Below are positions 1-11,100 of a stretch of 64,000 nucleotides of DNA, piece by piece (the stretch's first letter is position 1; the number at the start of each line of letters is the position of its first letter). The position numbers were made by a program, and so were the translations under genes. This DNA comes from Ischnura elegans (lineage: Eukaryota > Arthropoda > Insecta > Odonata > Coenagrionidae), in assembly GCF_921293095.1 (NCBI RefSeq), contig NC_060259.1:28961812-29025811 (forward strand), written 5' to 3'. Below the pieces are notes generated by a model. The model did no database searches and was not told where the DNA came from. It was given only the letters and a program-made list of their open reading frames with translations.

Positions 1-342
1 CGGATTAGGGACCCTTCGAAGTACTTCGGTGAAAGTGCATGGCAGGGAAGAAGGAAAAGTACGTTCACAGTAGCCTGCTGTGCGAATGTACCACGTACGT
101 TCACAGCAGTGAAAGGGTTAAAAATCTACTTGCAGTTCAAGTTTTAGCACTGAGAATGCTCTCCATTTTTTTCTAGAGCTTGTCAAACAATGCCGAAAGC
201 CTTTTAGCGTTGATTTTCACAAGTCAATATCTAAAAAAGGGGACAGAATGTAAACAAGTGAAAATTTTACTCAAATAAAGCTGTGATTTAGTGATGGCCA
301 ATAATTCAGAGGTACCTAAGCAGTGTATTTCTTTTTCACCTT

Positions 343-1000
343 TTAATGATTTTCCTTGTCTACTTTATGTTTCAGTTGTTTTACTCCTTTTGTTGCCAAT
401 ATAACTGCAATCAATTCCTTGTATTTTATGCATATTATGTAATGATCACTGTTTCCATCAGCTCCTCTTAAAGTTTCTGCTGCCATTGTGTCAAAGACAT
501 GCCTCCTTTCCACTACCATGTAATGAAATGGATTCTCTGCCTTGCCATTCAAAGGTCTTCAGCTTTACTTGAGTATTTACTCTACCTTACCATAGCCTTA
601 GCAGTTACATGTCTTAAGTCTAAACCCATTGGCATTTGTTGCTCCATGTAAGCTCTCTTTTCCACTTACTTCCTTGAACTGTTCCTCTGCTTTGATTTTT
701 GCGTTCAAGTCACTAAGTACTATATATTTTGACATAGTATGGAATATTAAAGAACCTTGCCACGACTCTAATTGCATGCATGTGTTTGTTTGCATGATCA
801 AAGTTTACAGCAATGTGTTTAAGATTCTGTCCAACGTAGATACTGTTGCTGCTCTTCCTTAGTTTCCTCCTATTTAGAATATAACATGTTTTATGGTTGT
901 CATTACTCAATCTCACCTCTTGGAGGGCAGCAAATCCAATTCTATATTTTTTGGGCACTGAGCATCTTACACTGTTGAAGTCTAGTCTTACCATTGACTG
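343..1000 (-). pseudogene. LINE endonuclease (EEP) remnant
   Basis: This is a decayed apurinic-type endonuclease domain of a non-LTR retrotransposon, spread over three minus-strand frames. Read 5' to 3' on the minus strand, the family landmarks appear in the correct order: AALQEVR (catalytic Glu region) near 920, SDLNAKI (the GDFN block, with G and F changed) near 700, and GADGNSDHYIICIKYK (the C-terminal SDH block) near 440. Frame changes between these blocks show that it is dead. Seeing three ordered landmarks makes the domain call firm; the clade is uncertain. It lies upstream of the first visible HMMR exon, antisense to that gene, presumably in an intron. Confidence 0.7.
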
Positions 1001-1912
1001 AACATTCTACATTGCCAAAATCAAATCCCTAACCTTAATTCATGGTCTTCTGGGACAGCAGTGGAAACTTTATTGGACTCTATTGTCTAAGGCAGTTGAT
1101 TGGAATTTGTAGTAATGCCTTTTACCAGGATTAGCTTGTAAGCCTCATGCTCAACCACCAACCTGGAGCACTGGAAATTTGTTCTATAAGTTCCTTCTTT
1201 TAGATGAATTGCATTTGCTTCAGCTAGTCTCAACTATCTTTTTTTGGTTCATCTTAGTCTGGTCTTTTACCCTACCAACCAGAAGGAAACTCCATCATCA
1301 CTCTCAGGATCGCTAAGACTCCCAACCACCACTGGGTGTGAACCTTGAGGGCTTAGAATGCCGAGATTTGAGAATAGTTTTCAGTAGTTTTAAGGGTTGA
1401 ATAGTACACTTAATGAAGGGAAGCATAATCAACCACTATTAGACTTTGCATAACTTCATGGGTAATCTGTACTAAGTGCTTGATGAATGAGGTCATAATT
1501 TTTCTTACTTGGAGCTGGTTTTTTTAACGTCACTTTCATATTTTGCCGAGTGTAAAAAAGAAAATTAACAATTTCCAATCAGGCCACTATCTTAGCTTAC
1601 CATCATGATGAAAAAAATTTCTGTGCTATAGTTATTTTTGTACTGAGGTTATGGGTACATCTTGGGATGATTGATGTTAATGTGGCATTATAAAACTGGC
1701 CCTTACCTTTTTCACGAAGAAGTACATAATACTGCACTAAAGTTTACTTAAATATTTGTGATTGAGTTTTAAGGTCTGGTTGATCTGGCTTGAACCTCTG
1801 TACACAGTCATGTCCTATTACATCATAAGTGAGATTGAATTGAAATTTAATGTTTTTAAAAATTTTATTTTTTTTACTTCTACTAATGGAAACCATGATC
1901 ATCCATTTTCAG
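1001..1912. other. Intronic or upstream HMMR sequence, nothing recognised
   Basis: AT-rich sequence leading into the acceptor at 1911-1912. No upstream HMMR exon could be recognised here. Positions 1240-1370 may belong to the neighbouring LINE, but this is not supported by a clear motif. Confidence 0.4.
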
Positions 1913-2127
1913 AGCCAAAGTGTTCGTTGTTCACGTACTAAAAGACATGTGACTGATGCTATTAAAAGACGTGACAGGCATTGTGAATGTAACATTGTTA
2001 AGCTACCTGCAGAGATGGTCTCTGTAGAGTCAACTGCAAATTTACCATGCTCGAGATGTGCATGGTTTAAGAAGACCAGGTCCAAGAGCCTATATAGTTT
2101 AAAGAAACTACAAGGAAGAATAGAAGC
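1913..2127 (+). CDS. HMMR: HMMR exon (first visible)
   Basis: The acceptor is ttttcag ending at 1912 and the donor is GTAAGT at 2128. The frame is open through the exon and ends with two bases that complete a codon with the first base at 14458. The peptide is Cys-, Arg- and Lys-rich with no recognised domain. It is less conserved than the later exons, so assignment to HMMR rests on phase, position and splice sites. Confidence 0.6.
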
Positions 2128-5100
2128 GTAAGTATATTTGCACATTTTGGGGTGTGAAAGTCCTGCAATTAATAGTAAATGCATGTGCAATGATGGGAAA
2201 AAGTGATGATTTCAGTCACTTAAACCAGTTGTTTATTGTTCCTCTCATCCCAAATGTTGTGTTACTTCTACTCTTCTACCTACTTCTAGCTAGTATTTAT
2301 GTTTGACTTCCTATGAAATTATTATCATCTCCAGTGTTATGGGCAAGACTTCCTTAGTTTTTCTACCCTAGTTCTGCATGCTCTGTTAGTGTATCTTTTA
2401 AATTAATTGCAGACTTTCATGAAACCAATGGCTGAAGTGTTCTGAAATTGCCCTGAATTAAAATTAAAAATTTTAAAGTTTTTTGCTATTTTTAAAATTT
2501 TTATCTTCATTTTGATGTTCCTGTTAAATTATTATTTTCGTAATATGTACATTGCCCATCCCTTGTTGGTCCAGTCTTGGGCAGTTATTGCTTAGATATC
2601 CAGTTACTGTCCAGCCTCAAGTATCGAATTGCCGGTACTGAATAAAGAAAAATTCAGGAGGCAGATAACTTCTCATCAAAAATCCTCAATTTTTGATAAC
2701 ACCATATTTCACTGTTCTTTGCGTTACTCAAAAGATGGTAGTAACTAGGGATGAGTCGATTCCAAATGTCGATTCTCGATTCCACCGATTCTCGGGCACG
2801 GAATCGGAATCGAGAATCGATCGCCTAAAGTCGATTCCGATTCCAGGAAGATAAATGTTTTGAGAATAGAGCATAGTTTGGGGCACAAAGGCTGCCACAC
2901 ATCTAAGCGGCCGCGGTGTCAGCCTTGCCCGCGCGGAGGATACGCCCGGCACGCGGGTGCTGCGACTAACATACCTAAGCGGCCTCGGAAACATGAAAAT
3001 GTCGGCAAGAGCGACAAACCGACGAACCCTGAAATGGCGCGTGATCATGAGCAACTCTAAGAGAAAAAAATTGGAAACCTCGGGATCGGGAAGCAATGCA
3101 TGCGTTTTCCGTTCTTTTATTAGCCGCTGGTCACGGAAAATCAAAGTATTGCGATTATGAATCACATTCGGAGAATTCATCTCGACCACCAATTTTAAAG
3201 TATAATAGATCGAAATATATTTTTTTTATTTTCGAATGATATTTGAAGTCTGATGATAATAAAAACGTGCAGAACGCGAGTTTTCCTGTGAAAAAAGTTT
3301 CTTATGCTGAGAACGCGCTGAGAGCGGGTTTTTTTATATACGTAACTTTTTTAGACTAACACGCGTCTGTCTCAATAATAAAAAAATTAGACACATTCGC
3401 GTTTGTATTGCCCAGTTTCATCAATGCAACCCTTGAGGAAGTTGATACTTGCTTGGCACAAGCCGCCACGGCCTCCGGGCGGGCTCGACAGGTTGCGTTC
3501 GGCCGCCACCGCGCACCCGCCAGGCTGCTCTAGTGTGTATGGACGCAATGAACGCTACATTCTTGTTTAGCCACCGCGGCCAAACGAGAATGTAGCCACC
3601 GCGGCTATTGTTATTTTTAGGGATGGTCGGATCAGATACCTCGGATCCAAATATCCGCGGATATTGCCCTTTATCGGATACATCGGATCCAAAGTCGCGG
3701 AAGACATCGGATCTGGATCCGAAATTTTAAATAATAGATTCAGTGAATGCAACGCCCCATCAGGGTGGAAAGAGTTCCGATTCTCTCTTCGAATGCGTCG
3801 TCGCATGCGATTCTTGTCCTACTCATGAACCGTTTTGTTTGAAAGCTCTCGCAGAGGTTGCGAGCAGAATTTCAGCCGTGGCCAGGATTTTCAGCCAGAA
3901 AATAAAAAAGGCAAAATACGACTGGCACATAGTGTGACTCTTCCCAAGAGATTGAACAATCATCGGAGGAATTTCAGCGCCGTAGGATAATAACCACGTC
4001 AAAAGTAACTACGTCGCAGATTTCAGAAAACCACCCTCGGCCGTCCACCAGCCCGAGCCTCTGTTGTTTTTTTTGTATCCGAAATCACATGGACCAAAAA
4101 TCATTGTCTTCTAAGGAAAATATCAAATCACATGAAAACAATTGAAGCGTGTTTCATCCCTAACTCGCCTCACCAACTGACCTTTTTTGGCCTACCTGCT
4201 TCAATTCTCTGTTTCTAGACGACAAATGCTAGGAGAGTGACTTTTTGGGCCCGAAGATATCTTGATAGCTTCGACAATTAGATGATATGCACGGGATTTA
4301 AAAAAGTATTAGACCAAACGAGACGCATTCCTGACGATATTTCTGTTTATTTTTCAGCTCTAATTGATTGCCACTCAGTTTTCTATCTACAATTCTACAA
4401 TTACACTTTACTGATTGTCCAAACAGCATAATTTTCAAAGAAACAAGCGCAGCATTAACCCCTCAAACAATTAGAGACGGATTGGAAACGCCAACTACAT
4501 ATATCACGTAGCGCGCCCGGCTTCGCTTTGAAGGCAACGATGTCACTGAAGCAAGATCTGATTTCTTCGTCCGACTCCCTCATTTGTAGCCTTGTTGTTT
4601 GAAATACGGAGGGAGCGGGCTCCTTCCTCTCCACCTCTCCTTCACGTGCTCCTTCCCAGTGGCGTAGCCATGAGGATGGTCCGGACCTCACCCCCCGAAA
4701 TATAAAAACACAGTTATTGTCCTTCACAAAAGAAAACAAAATATTGAAAAATCAGGAATTTACAAAATTTTTCTTTAACAAATTAAGTTTTTCGATTATA
4801 AAAAGTGTTAAATTAGTTTAAAACCCATTATTTAGTGCCCGGTTTTTTAAAAAATTCCCCCCTGGTTTTGAATCCCCCCGAACAAAATTCCTGGCTACGC
4901 CACCCCTCCACCTCTCCTTTATGTGCTTCTGCTGCCCACTTCTTCCTCATGCTAAGCGGTTGAGCACCTCGTCACACATGACGTTAATGCCGTTTTAAAT
5001 ACTGTTAATTGTGTTGCTAATTGCACAGTTGCAATTCAATTTAATGATACGCCGATAAAAATGTCTTGCGTGTAAACATTTCCACTGAGATAAGGAGAAC

Positions 5101-8100
5101 CAATGAATGCCATGTGCGTGCACTGTGGCGTAAGTTATCCCGAGGATGTGCTAAATCCACCTCACCATACTGAAGCATTTTCGGATGAGACACAAGTCCG
5201 TAAGTGATGAGAAAGTAAAATTCGGGGGAAACGTGCGTGAGGAAAATTGGAATTCAGTCGATGGCAGGGGGGTACCCAGGAATTTTGTTAAGGGGGGATC
5301 CAAAACCAGGGGGAAAATTTTTAAACAACAGGGTACAAAGGAGAGGGTTTCGAACTAATTTTAACGCCCTTCATAATAGAAAAACTTCATTTTTCAAAGA
5401 TTCATTTTTGTAAATTCATGATTTTTAAATATTTTGTTTCCTTTTATGAAGGAAAGTAATTGTGTTTTTTATATTTATATTCCTCTCGCTACGCCACTGG
5501 TCAGTGGTTCATCCTAAGATTTTTCCTATTTTCATTTCCAAACCCAAGCGTAACAGTTTAGGCCCTGAGTATGTGAAGATGTTTTTAAAAAACAGCTTGA
5601 AAGCCCATAAAATAATTTTTAATTTATAAAAATATTAGAATGTGAATGAAAATCTAAGAAGCATTCCATTGATTGAATGTACCCACAATAAACGAATAAT
5701 GACTTTGTTTAATGGCAGGAATTTGAAAATGCATTTGGATTCGAAAATATCCGATTCGAAAGATCTCGCTCCAAAAATCCTGGATCCGTCCATCCCTAGT
5801 TATTTCATTCCATTCAATTCTTAAATTTTAATGACAGCGATGCTACAGATAAATCAAAATCCCACCAGTTAGAATGAACAAGAATCGATGGAATCGGAAT
5901 CGGGAATCGATTTGAAGGAATCGAAATTGGAATCCGAATCGAAAAAAAGTGGAATCGACTCATCCCTAGTAGTAACAGTTGTGCCACCTAATCTTCATAC
6001 ATTCCACGGTATGGATGGAAGTTTATTTTCACTGGTGCATTTTGGTGTACCTTCGTGTTGTATCCTGGACAAATGCCAGAGATTTTAGCTACACTTATCA
6101 CTTGAGCTTGGGTCAAGGACCATTATCACCTTAATGCTTTCAGTCATGTGTATTGAAAGTCCTGAAATTATCAGAATTACTTGGTACACTTCCTTTATAT
6201 CATTTTTGTGTTAGCATGTCATTCCAAGTGATCTCTGGGAAGGATGATCAAACTTCTATGGTGGTCAAACAATCCGAGAGATTTGTGAACTATGTCATTG
6301 GGAATATAATTACAAATATGCAATTATGGTAGTTGATCAGATGTATAAATTATTGTGAATGTCATTAGTTTAAGCTAGCTAGGAGAACGGATACTCTTTT
6401 GGTTATGCTGCTAAGCTTCAGAGTTATTTTTGTTTTATTCTGTGGGAGAAGGCACTTTAAATTAAACGCTAGCGCCGGGTAACGAAGGAACTTTATTATT
6501 GAGGCACCCTCACAATACAAGGTAAACTGGTGAGTCGCTGGCTTCGCGAGAACTGCCTGGCTGCTGGCATCGACGTATTTATATAACCCTCGCCCGAACA
6601 TTCTGGAAGGGCGATCTGGAAGGTTCCCCCGTCCTCTGGAAGCTTCGGGCGAGAATCGAGGGAATAGTCGAGCGCCGGTTGAATGGTGCCACACCAGCCC
6701 TCTGCGGAGACTGGAAGTCCGTTGAATGCGAACAGCTATGGGCAGTAGCGATCGGGGAAATGCACTCGGCGGCCGTATCGCGTCGTCACCGTGGGTGGCT
6801 TGTCCGGTGAAGATAAGGTGGATGAGTGCTCCTTAGAGACCGCATCGCCTCCGGGGTCAGCCGCAGGAAGGTCGTCGGCCAAAATAAAAGCTGGTTTTAT
6901 CCTGTCAATAGAAACAATAATATTATTGTTTTTAATTCGCAGGGTGAAATTCTTACTATCCCTGTTGATCACATGATACGGCCCGGTGTACGGAGGCCTT
7001 AAGCTGCCACGCGCTGTGTCGTCTCTTAAGAAGACATGTGTGCATGTGGTAAGCTCCTTAAAGATGAATGTCCCAGGTGTGGCGTGTCGTGATGTGGAAA
7101 CAGGGCGCAGACGAGCTGTAATTTGTCGAAGCCGGTCCACGAATTGGGTGATATCCAAGGGATGCTCGGAGTCGGGGTGTCGTAGGACGAATTCTCCAGG
7201 TAGCCTTAGTGGCTCACCGTATAGTATCTTTGCAGTAGATGTCTGTAAGTCCTCCTTGAAGGCGCTCCGCATTCCGAGGAGAATTAATGGCAAGGCATCG
7301 TACCAAGATGAACCGGGATGGCACATAAGCGCTGCCGTTAATTGTCTGTGTAGCCGCTCCACCATGCCGTTTGCTTGGGGATGATAGGGTGATGATCGAG
7401 AGCGATGTGAACCTGTGAATACAGATAAGGCATGAAATAGCTTCGACTCAAATTGGCGGCCTTGGTCCATTGTTATGCGCTGTGGGCAGCCAAATCTTGG
7501 AATCCAGCCCCGGGTGAAAGCGTCTGCGACATCTTCGGCCGTGATCCTTTCCATGGGATATACTTCTGGCCAGCGGGAGAAACTGTCTATTGCTGTGAGG
7601 CAGTAGTGGAAGTTATTGGCCGCTGGCAGTGTACCAATGATGTCCAGATGAACATGCATAAAACGGGCGGACGGCAGTGCGATGTGTCCGAGTGGCGAAG
7701 AGACGTGCCGGGTAATTTTGGCTCGTTGGCAAGCAACACATATTCGACTCCAAGCGCGGACACCTCGTTGGATAAGAGGCCAGACGAAACGCTCTGTAAC
7801 AAGCTTGGCTGAGGCATTAGGACCTGGATGACTAAGGTTGTGGAGAGATTCAAAAACCTGCCGCCTAAGTGGTGCTGGGACATATGGTCTGGGGCGACCA
7901 GTTGACATATCACAGTAGATTTCTGTATTTAGCCCAGGAATATGCATTCGTTGCAAATGCAATGATGAATTCCCACCGAGTACTTCTTGAAGTTCAGAAT
8001 CTTCAAGCTGACTTTCCGTCAGAGAGGCTAGATCAACTGGTGGCAGATTAATGGCGTCGGTCCGGGAAAGCACATCTGCGACGATATTTTCTGATCCGCT

Positions 8101-11100
8101 GATGTGGCGAATATCCGTTGTAAACTGAGCAATGAAGGTGAGGTGGTTAAGTTGGACAGGAGGAAGTTTATTTCCCTGTTGATGGAATGCAAAACACAGT
8201 GGCTTATGGTCAGTGAATATAATGGCGTGCTGTGCTTCGAGGATGTGTCGGAAATGTCTTACCGCTAATTAAATTGCCAGTAGTTCACGGTAATATGCCG
8301 GCCACTTAGACTGTCCAGTGGTGAGCTTCTTGGAAAAGAAGCCCAGGGGTTGCCAACGACTGTCGACTTGTTGTTGTAAGCAGGCGCCTACGGCGGTTTG
8401 GGAGGCGTCCATAAATAAGCCGAGGGTTGCCTCAGGAATGGGATGCGCCAGCATTGCCGTCCTGGAGATGGCAGTCTTGCAATCAGAAAAAGCTTTCCCA
8501 TAGGCGGTGTCCATTCAATGCTCTGCGAACCGCGAAGTCCGGAAAGGGCCGTGTGTAGTGCGGCCTGATACTCTGAGGCATGCGGCAGGTATTGGTGGTA
8601 GAAATTCATGACTCCTAAAAATCGTCGTAGAGCACGTGCATTCGTGGGTTTTGGATATTCTAATAAGGCTGCAACTTTCTCAGGAAGGGCTCGTATGCCG
8701 TCTGTTGTGATTTGGTGACCCAAGAAGGTCACTGATTGTGAGCCGAGCACTCTTTTTGAGAAATTCACCACGATGCCGTACTGCTCCAATCGATGGAAGA
8801 CTGCCTTTAGATGCTTCTCGTGCTCACTTGGGGTAGAACTAAAGATGAGGATGTCGTCCACATATGGAAAACAGAAATCAAAGCCCTGGAGCCCTTCGTC
8901 TATAAATCGCTGAAACGTCTGGCTGGCATTACGAAGTCCATAAGTCATAAATAGAAATTGTGATGGCTGTTTTTGGCACGTCAGCAGGCTGGACGGGAAT
9001 TTGGGTGTAGGCTTTTACGAGATCGAGGACAGAAAATATATTTCTTCCGTGGAGGTTGGCTGCGAAGTCTTGCATATGCAGTATTGGATATCGGTCCGGA
9101 ATGGTGCGAGCGTTCAGGGCACGGTAATCGCCACATGGGCGCCAACCATTATTCTTCTTTGGGACAAGGTGTAATGGTGATGCCCATGGGCTCTCTGATC
9201 GAAGAGCTGTTCCGTTCCGGATCATTGCTTCAAACTCAGCTTTTGCGATGGCAAGACGCTCTCGAGCCAGGCGGCGCGGGCTGCATGACACTGGTGGTCC
9301 AGCTGTAGTCCTAATGTAATGGACTGTCTTGTGGCGAGTCTCCCGCGGGATACCGGGGGGGCGAGATAATCCTGGAAAATCAGCAATAAGCTTCTGATAC
9401 GGTGACAATGATTGCAAAACCTTTATGCTGAACGGATCCGAAGATGCAGGCACATCGGATACAGAAAACCCAGTTTTGCCGTCTATCAGGCGTCTGAAGC
9501 GGCAGTCAGGTAGCAGCTGGTATTGGGCAAGGACATCTGCTCCGATTATAGGCATGGTTACGTCAGCAATTATGAAACGCCAGGAGAAATCGCGGCGGAG
9601 TCCAAGATTCAATTGCAGTGGTAAGTAACCATAGGTCCCCGGACGATCGTCTGATTGGCGGCACTGAGGTGTAATCCTGTAGGAGGTAAGCGACTCTTCA
9701 TGAGTCACCGCGGGAAACAGCACAGATCAGAGCCCGTGTTGACGAGGAATCTATGCTTACTGACCTGGTCTGTGACAAGTAGGCGGCTTCCCGTGAGTTG
9801 GCAGCCAGTTTCCGCCACTAGCAGCTGCCGTTGGTGTTTTCCGCCTCGTAAGAGCAGGGCGTCGTGCAGCATCGAGCCTTTTTCCCAAATTTTTGGTGGT
9901 ACCAGCAGACTCGGACTGCTGAGGAGCTCGAACTGGAATGAGGTGCAAGGGATCTTGAGTGGTCGGCAGTATAGTAGCGGCCGTGGGACCAAGATCTCCG
10001 ATGATTGCAGCGAGAGCTTAGTTGAAGAGCAGCAACTTGCTGTGATAAGTTCTGCAACTGTTTCGTTAGCGATGCAATTGGATCGTTGGTCGGCGTGCTA
10101 GTAGCGGCGCAGATGCCGGCGGGGACGCTCGGAGAAGAGACCTCGATGATACGGTCCGCGAGCTTGGCGACTTCGTCCAGCGGTAGGTTCAGTTGGACTT
10201 GGAGAATTGCTTGGACGGCTGCTGGAAGACACTGCAGCCATAGTGTACGAAGTAGATTATCCTGGACCTTGGTAGCTCCTGCCAAGTTACAAAGATGACG
10301 TAGGAACTGTGAGGGAGTCCACTCACCTACCTCTTCCTCAGTGAGAAGTTGCCTAACCCGCTTTTCTTCTGACAGCGAGAGATGCCGAATAAGATCTTCT
10401 TTCAGGCGAAGATACCAGCCTTCACTGGGAGGATTAGTAAGAATGTCTTGAATCTCCGCTGCCCATCTGGAGTCAAGATGAGATGCGACATACCCGTATT
10501 GAGTAGCGTCTTGAGTGATGCCCGACGGAGCGAATTGAGCTTCCACTTGGGCAAACCAGACGATAGGATTTTCAGGCCAGAAGGGTGGAAGCTTCGGAGT
10601 CACGTGGTGAACGCCTAGCGTGCGCGTAGTCTGGTGTTCGTCGAGCTCTCCTGCGTTGGCGTGAGTCGCAAGTTGAGTTTTCTGCTGCAGCTCTTCGTTT
10701 TCTTGCTTGAATAGAGTAAGCTGCCGTTGAAGCTCCTCCATTGCGTGTGCAATGATTGACGTGAAAAAAGTACCTTCAAAAAATTACGATGAGCCGATCA
10801 CGTCGGGGTCACCAGTGTGGGAGAAGGCACTTTAAATTAAACACTAGCGCCGGGTAACGAAGGAACTTTATTATTGAGGCACCCTCACAATACAAGGTAA
10901 ACTGGTGAGTCGCTGGCTTCGCGAGAACTGCCTGGCTGCTGGCATCGACGTATTTATATAACCCTCGCCCGAACATTCTGGAAGGGCGATCTGGAAGGTT
11001 CCCCCGTCCTCTGGAAGCTTAGGGCGAGAATCGAGGGAATAGTCGAGCGCCGGTGGAATGGTGCCACAATTCGAATGCAATTTCATTGGTTTGAAATCAA

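Larger units (their letters stand above)
3618..5798. mobile_element. hAT element (ggatcc family), nested copy
   Basis: The 2181-bp element begins tagggatggtcggatcag and ends ggatccgtccatcccta. The target duplication is gttatttt / gttatttc (7 of 8) at 3610-3617 and 5799-5806. Subterminal regions carry repeated ggatcc/ggatccga motifs. It lies wholly inside the 2746-5968 element, so it is younger. No transposase is readable, so it is non-autonomous. Related copies lie at 47856-51831 and, in reverse orientation, at 52268-54021, with shared internal sequence (4418-4560 resembles 51060-51200). Confidence 0.85.
2746..5968. mobile_element. hAT element, host of a nested hAT (outer copy)
   Basis: The 3223-bp element starts with tagggatgagtcgattcca and ends with its inverted copy (ggaatcgactcatcccta). 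It is flanked by a perfect 8-bp target duplication GTAGTAAC at 2738-2745 and 5969-5976, the hAT hallmark. Many copies of tcgattcc/ggaatcga fill the first and last ~100 bp and are likely transposase-binding sites (inference). No transposase is readable. About 2.2 kb of the length is a second hAT at 3618-5798, so the original element was about 1.0 kb. A GC-rich patch at 2908-2970 contrasts with the AT-rich surroundings. Confidence 0.88.
6441..11068 (-). mobile_element. Ty3/gypsy LTR retrotransposon, CsRn1 clade, antisense in an HMMR intron
   Basis: A full-length 4628-bp element on the minus strand. The 253-bp LTRs lie at 6441-6693 (3') and 10816-11068 (5'), begin TG and end CA, and differ at only 3 positions. 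The 4-bp target duplication attc is at 6437-6440 and 11069-11072. The order on the minus strand is LTR, tRNA-Trp primer site, gag, protease, reverse transcriptase, RNase H, integrase, LTR, with no env. The tRNA-Trp primer site and the Gag CX2HX9CX3C zinc finger are both established marks of the CsRn1 clade. Gag is open but pol carries several breaks, so this copy cannot be autonomous. Confidence 0.95.

Noticed and set aside
1-120. Repeated word cgtacgttcacag at the window edge
   Set aside because: Only two copies and the element, if any, is cut by the window start.
6791-9628. Several + strand open frames across the retrotransposon
   Set aside because: They are antisense to the pol and integrase reading and carry no motif of their own.
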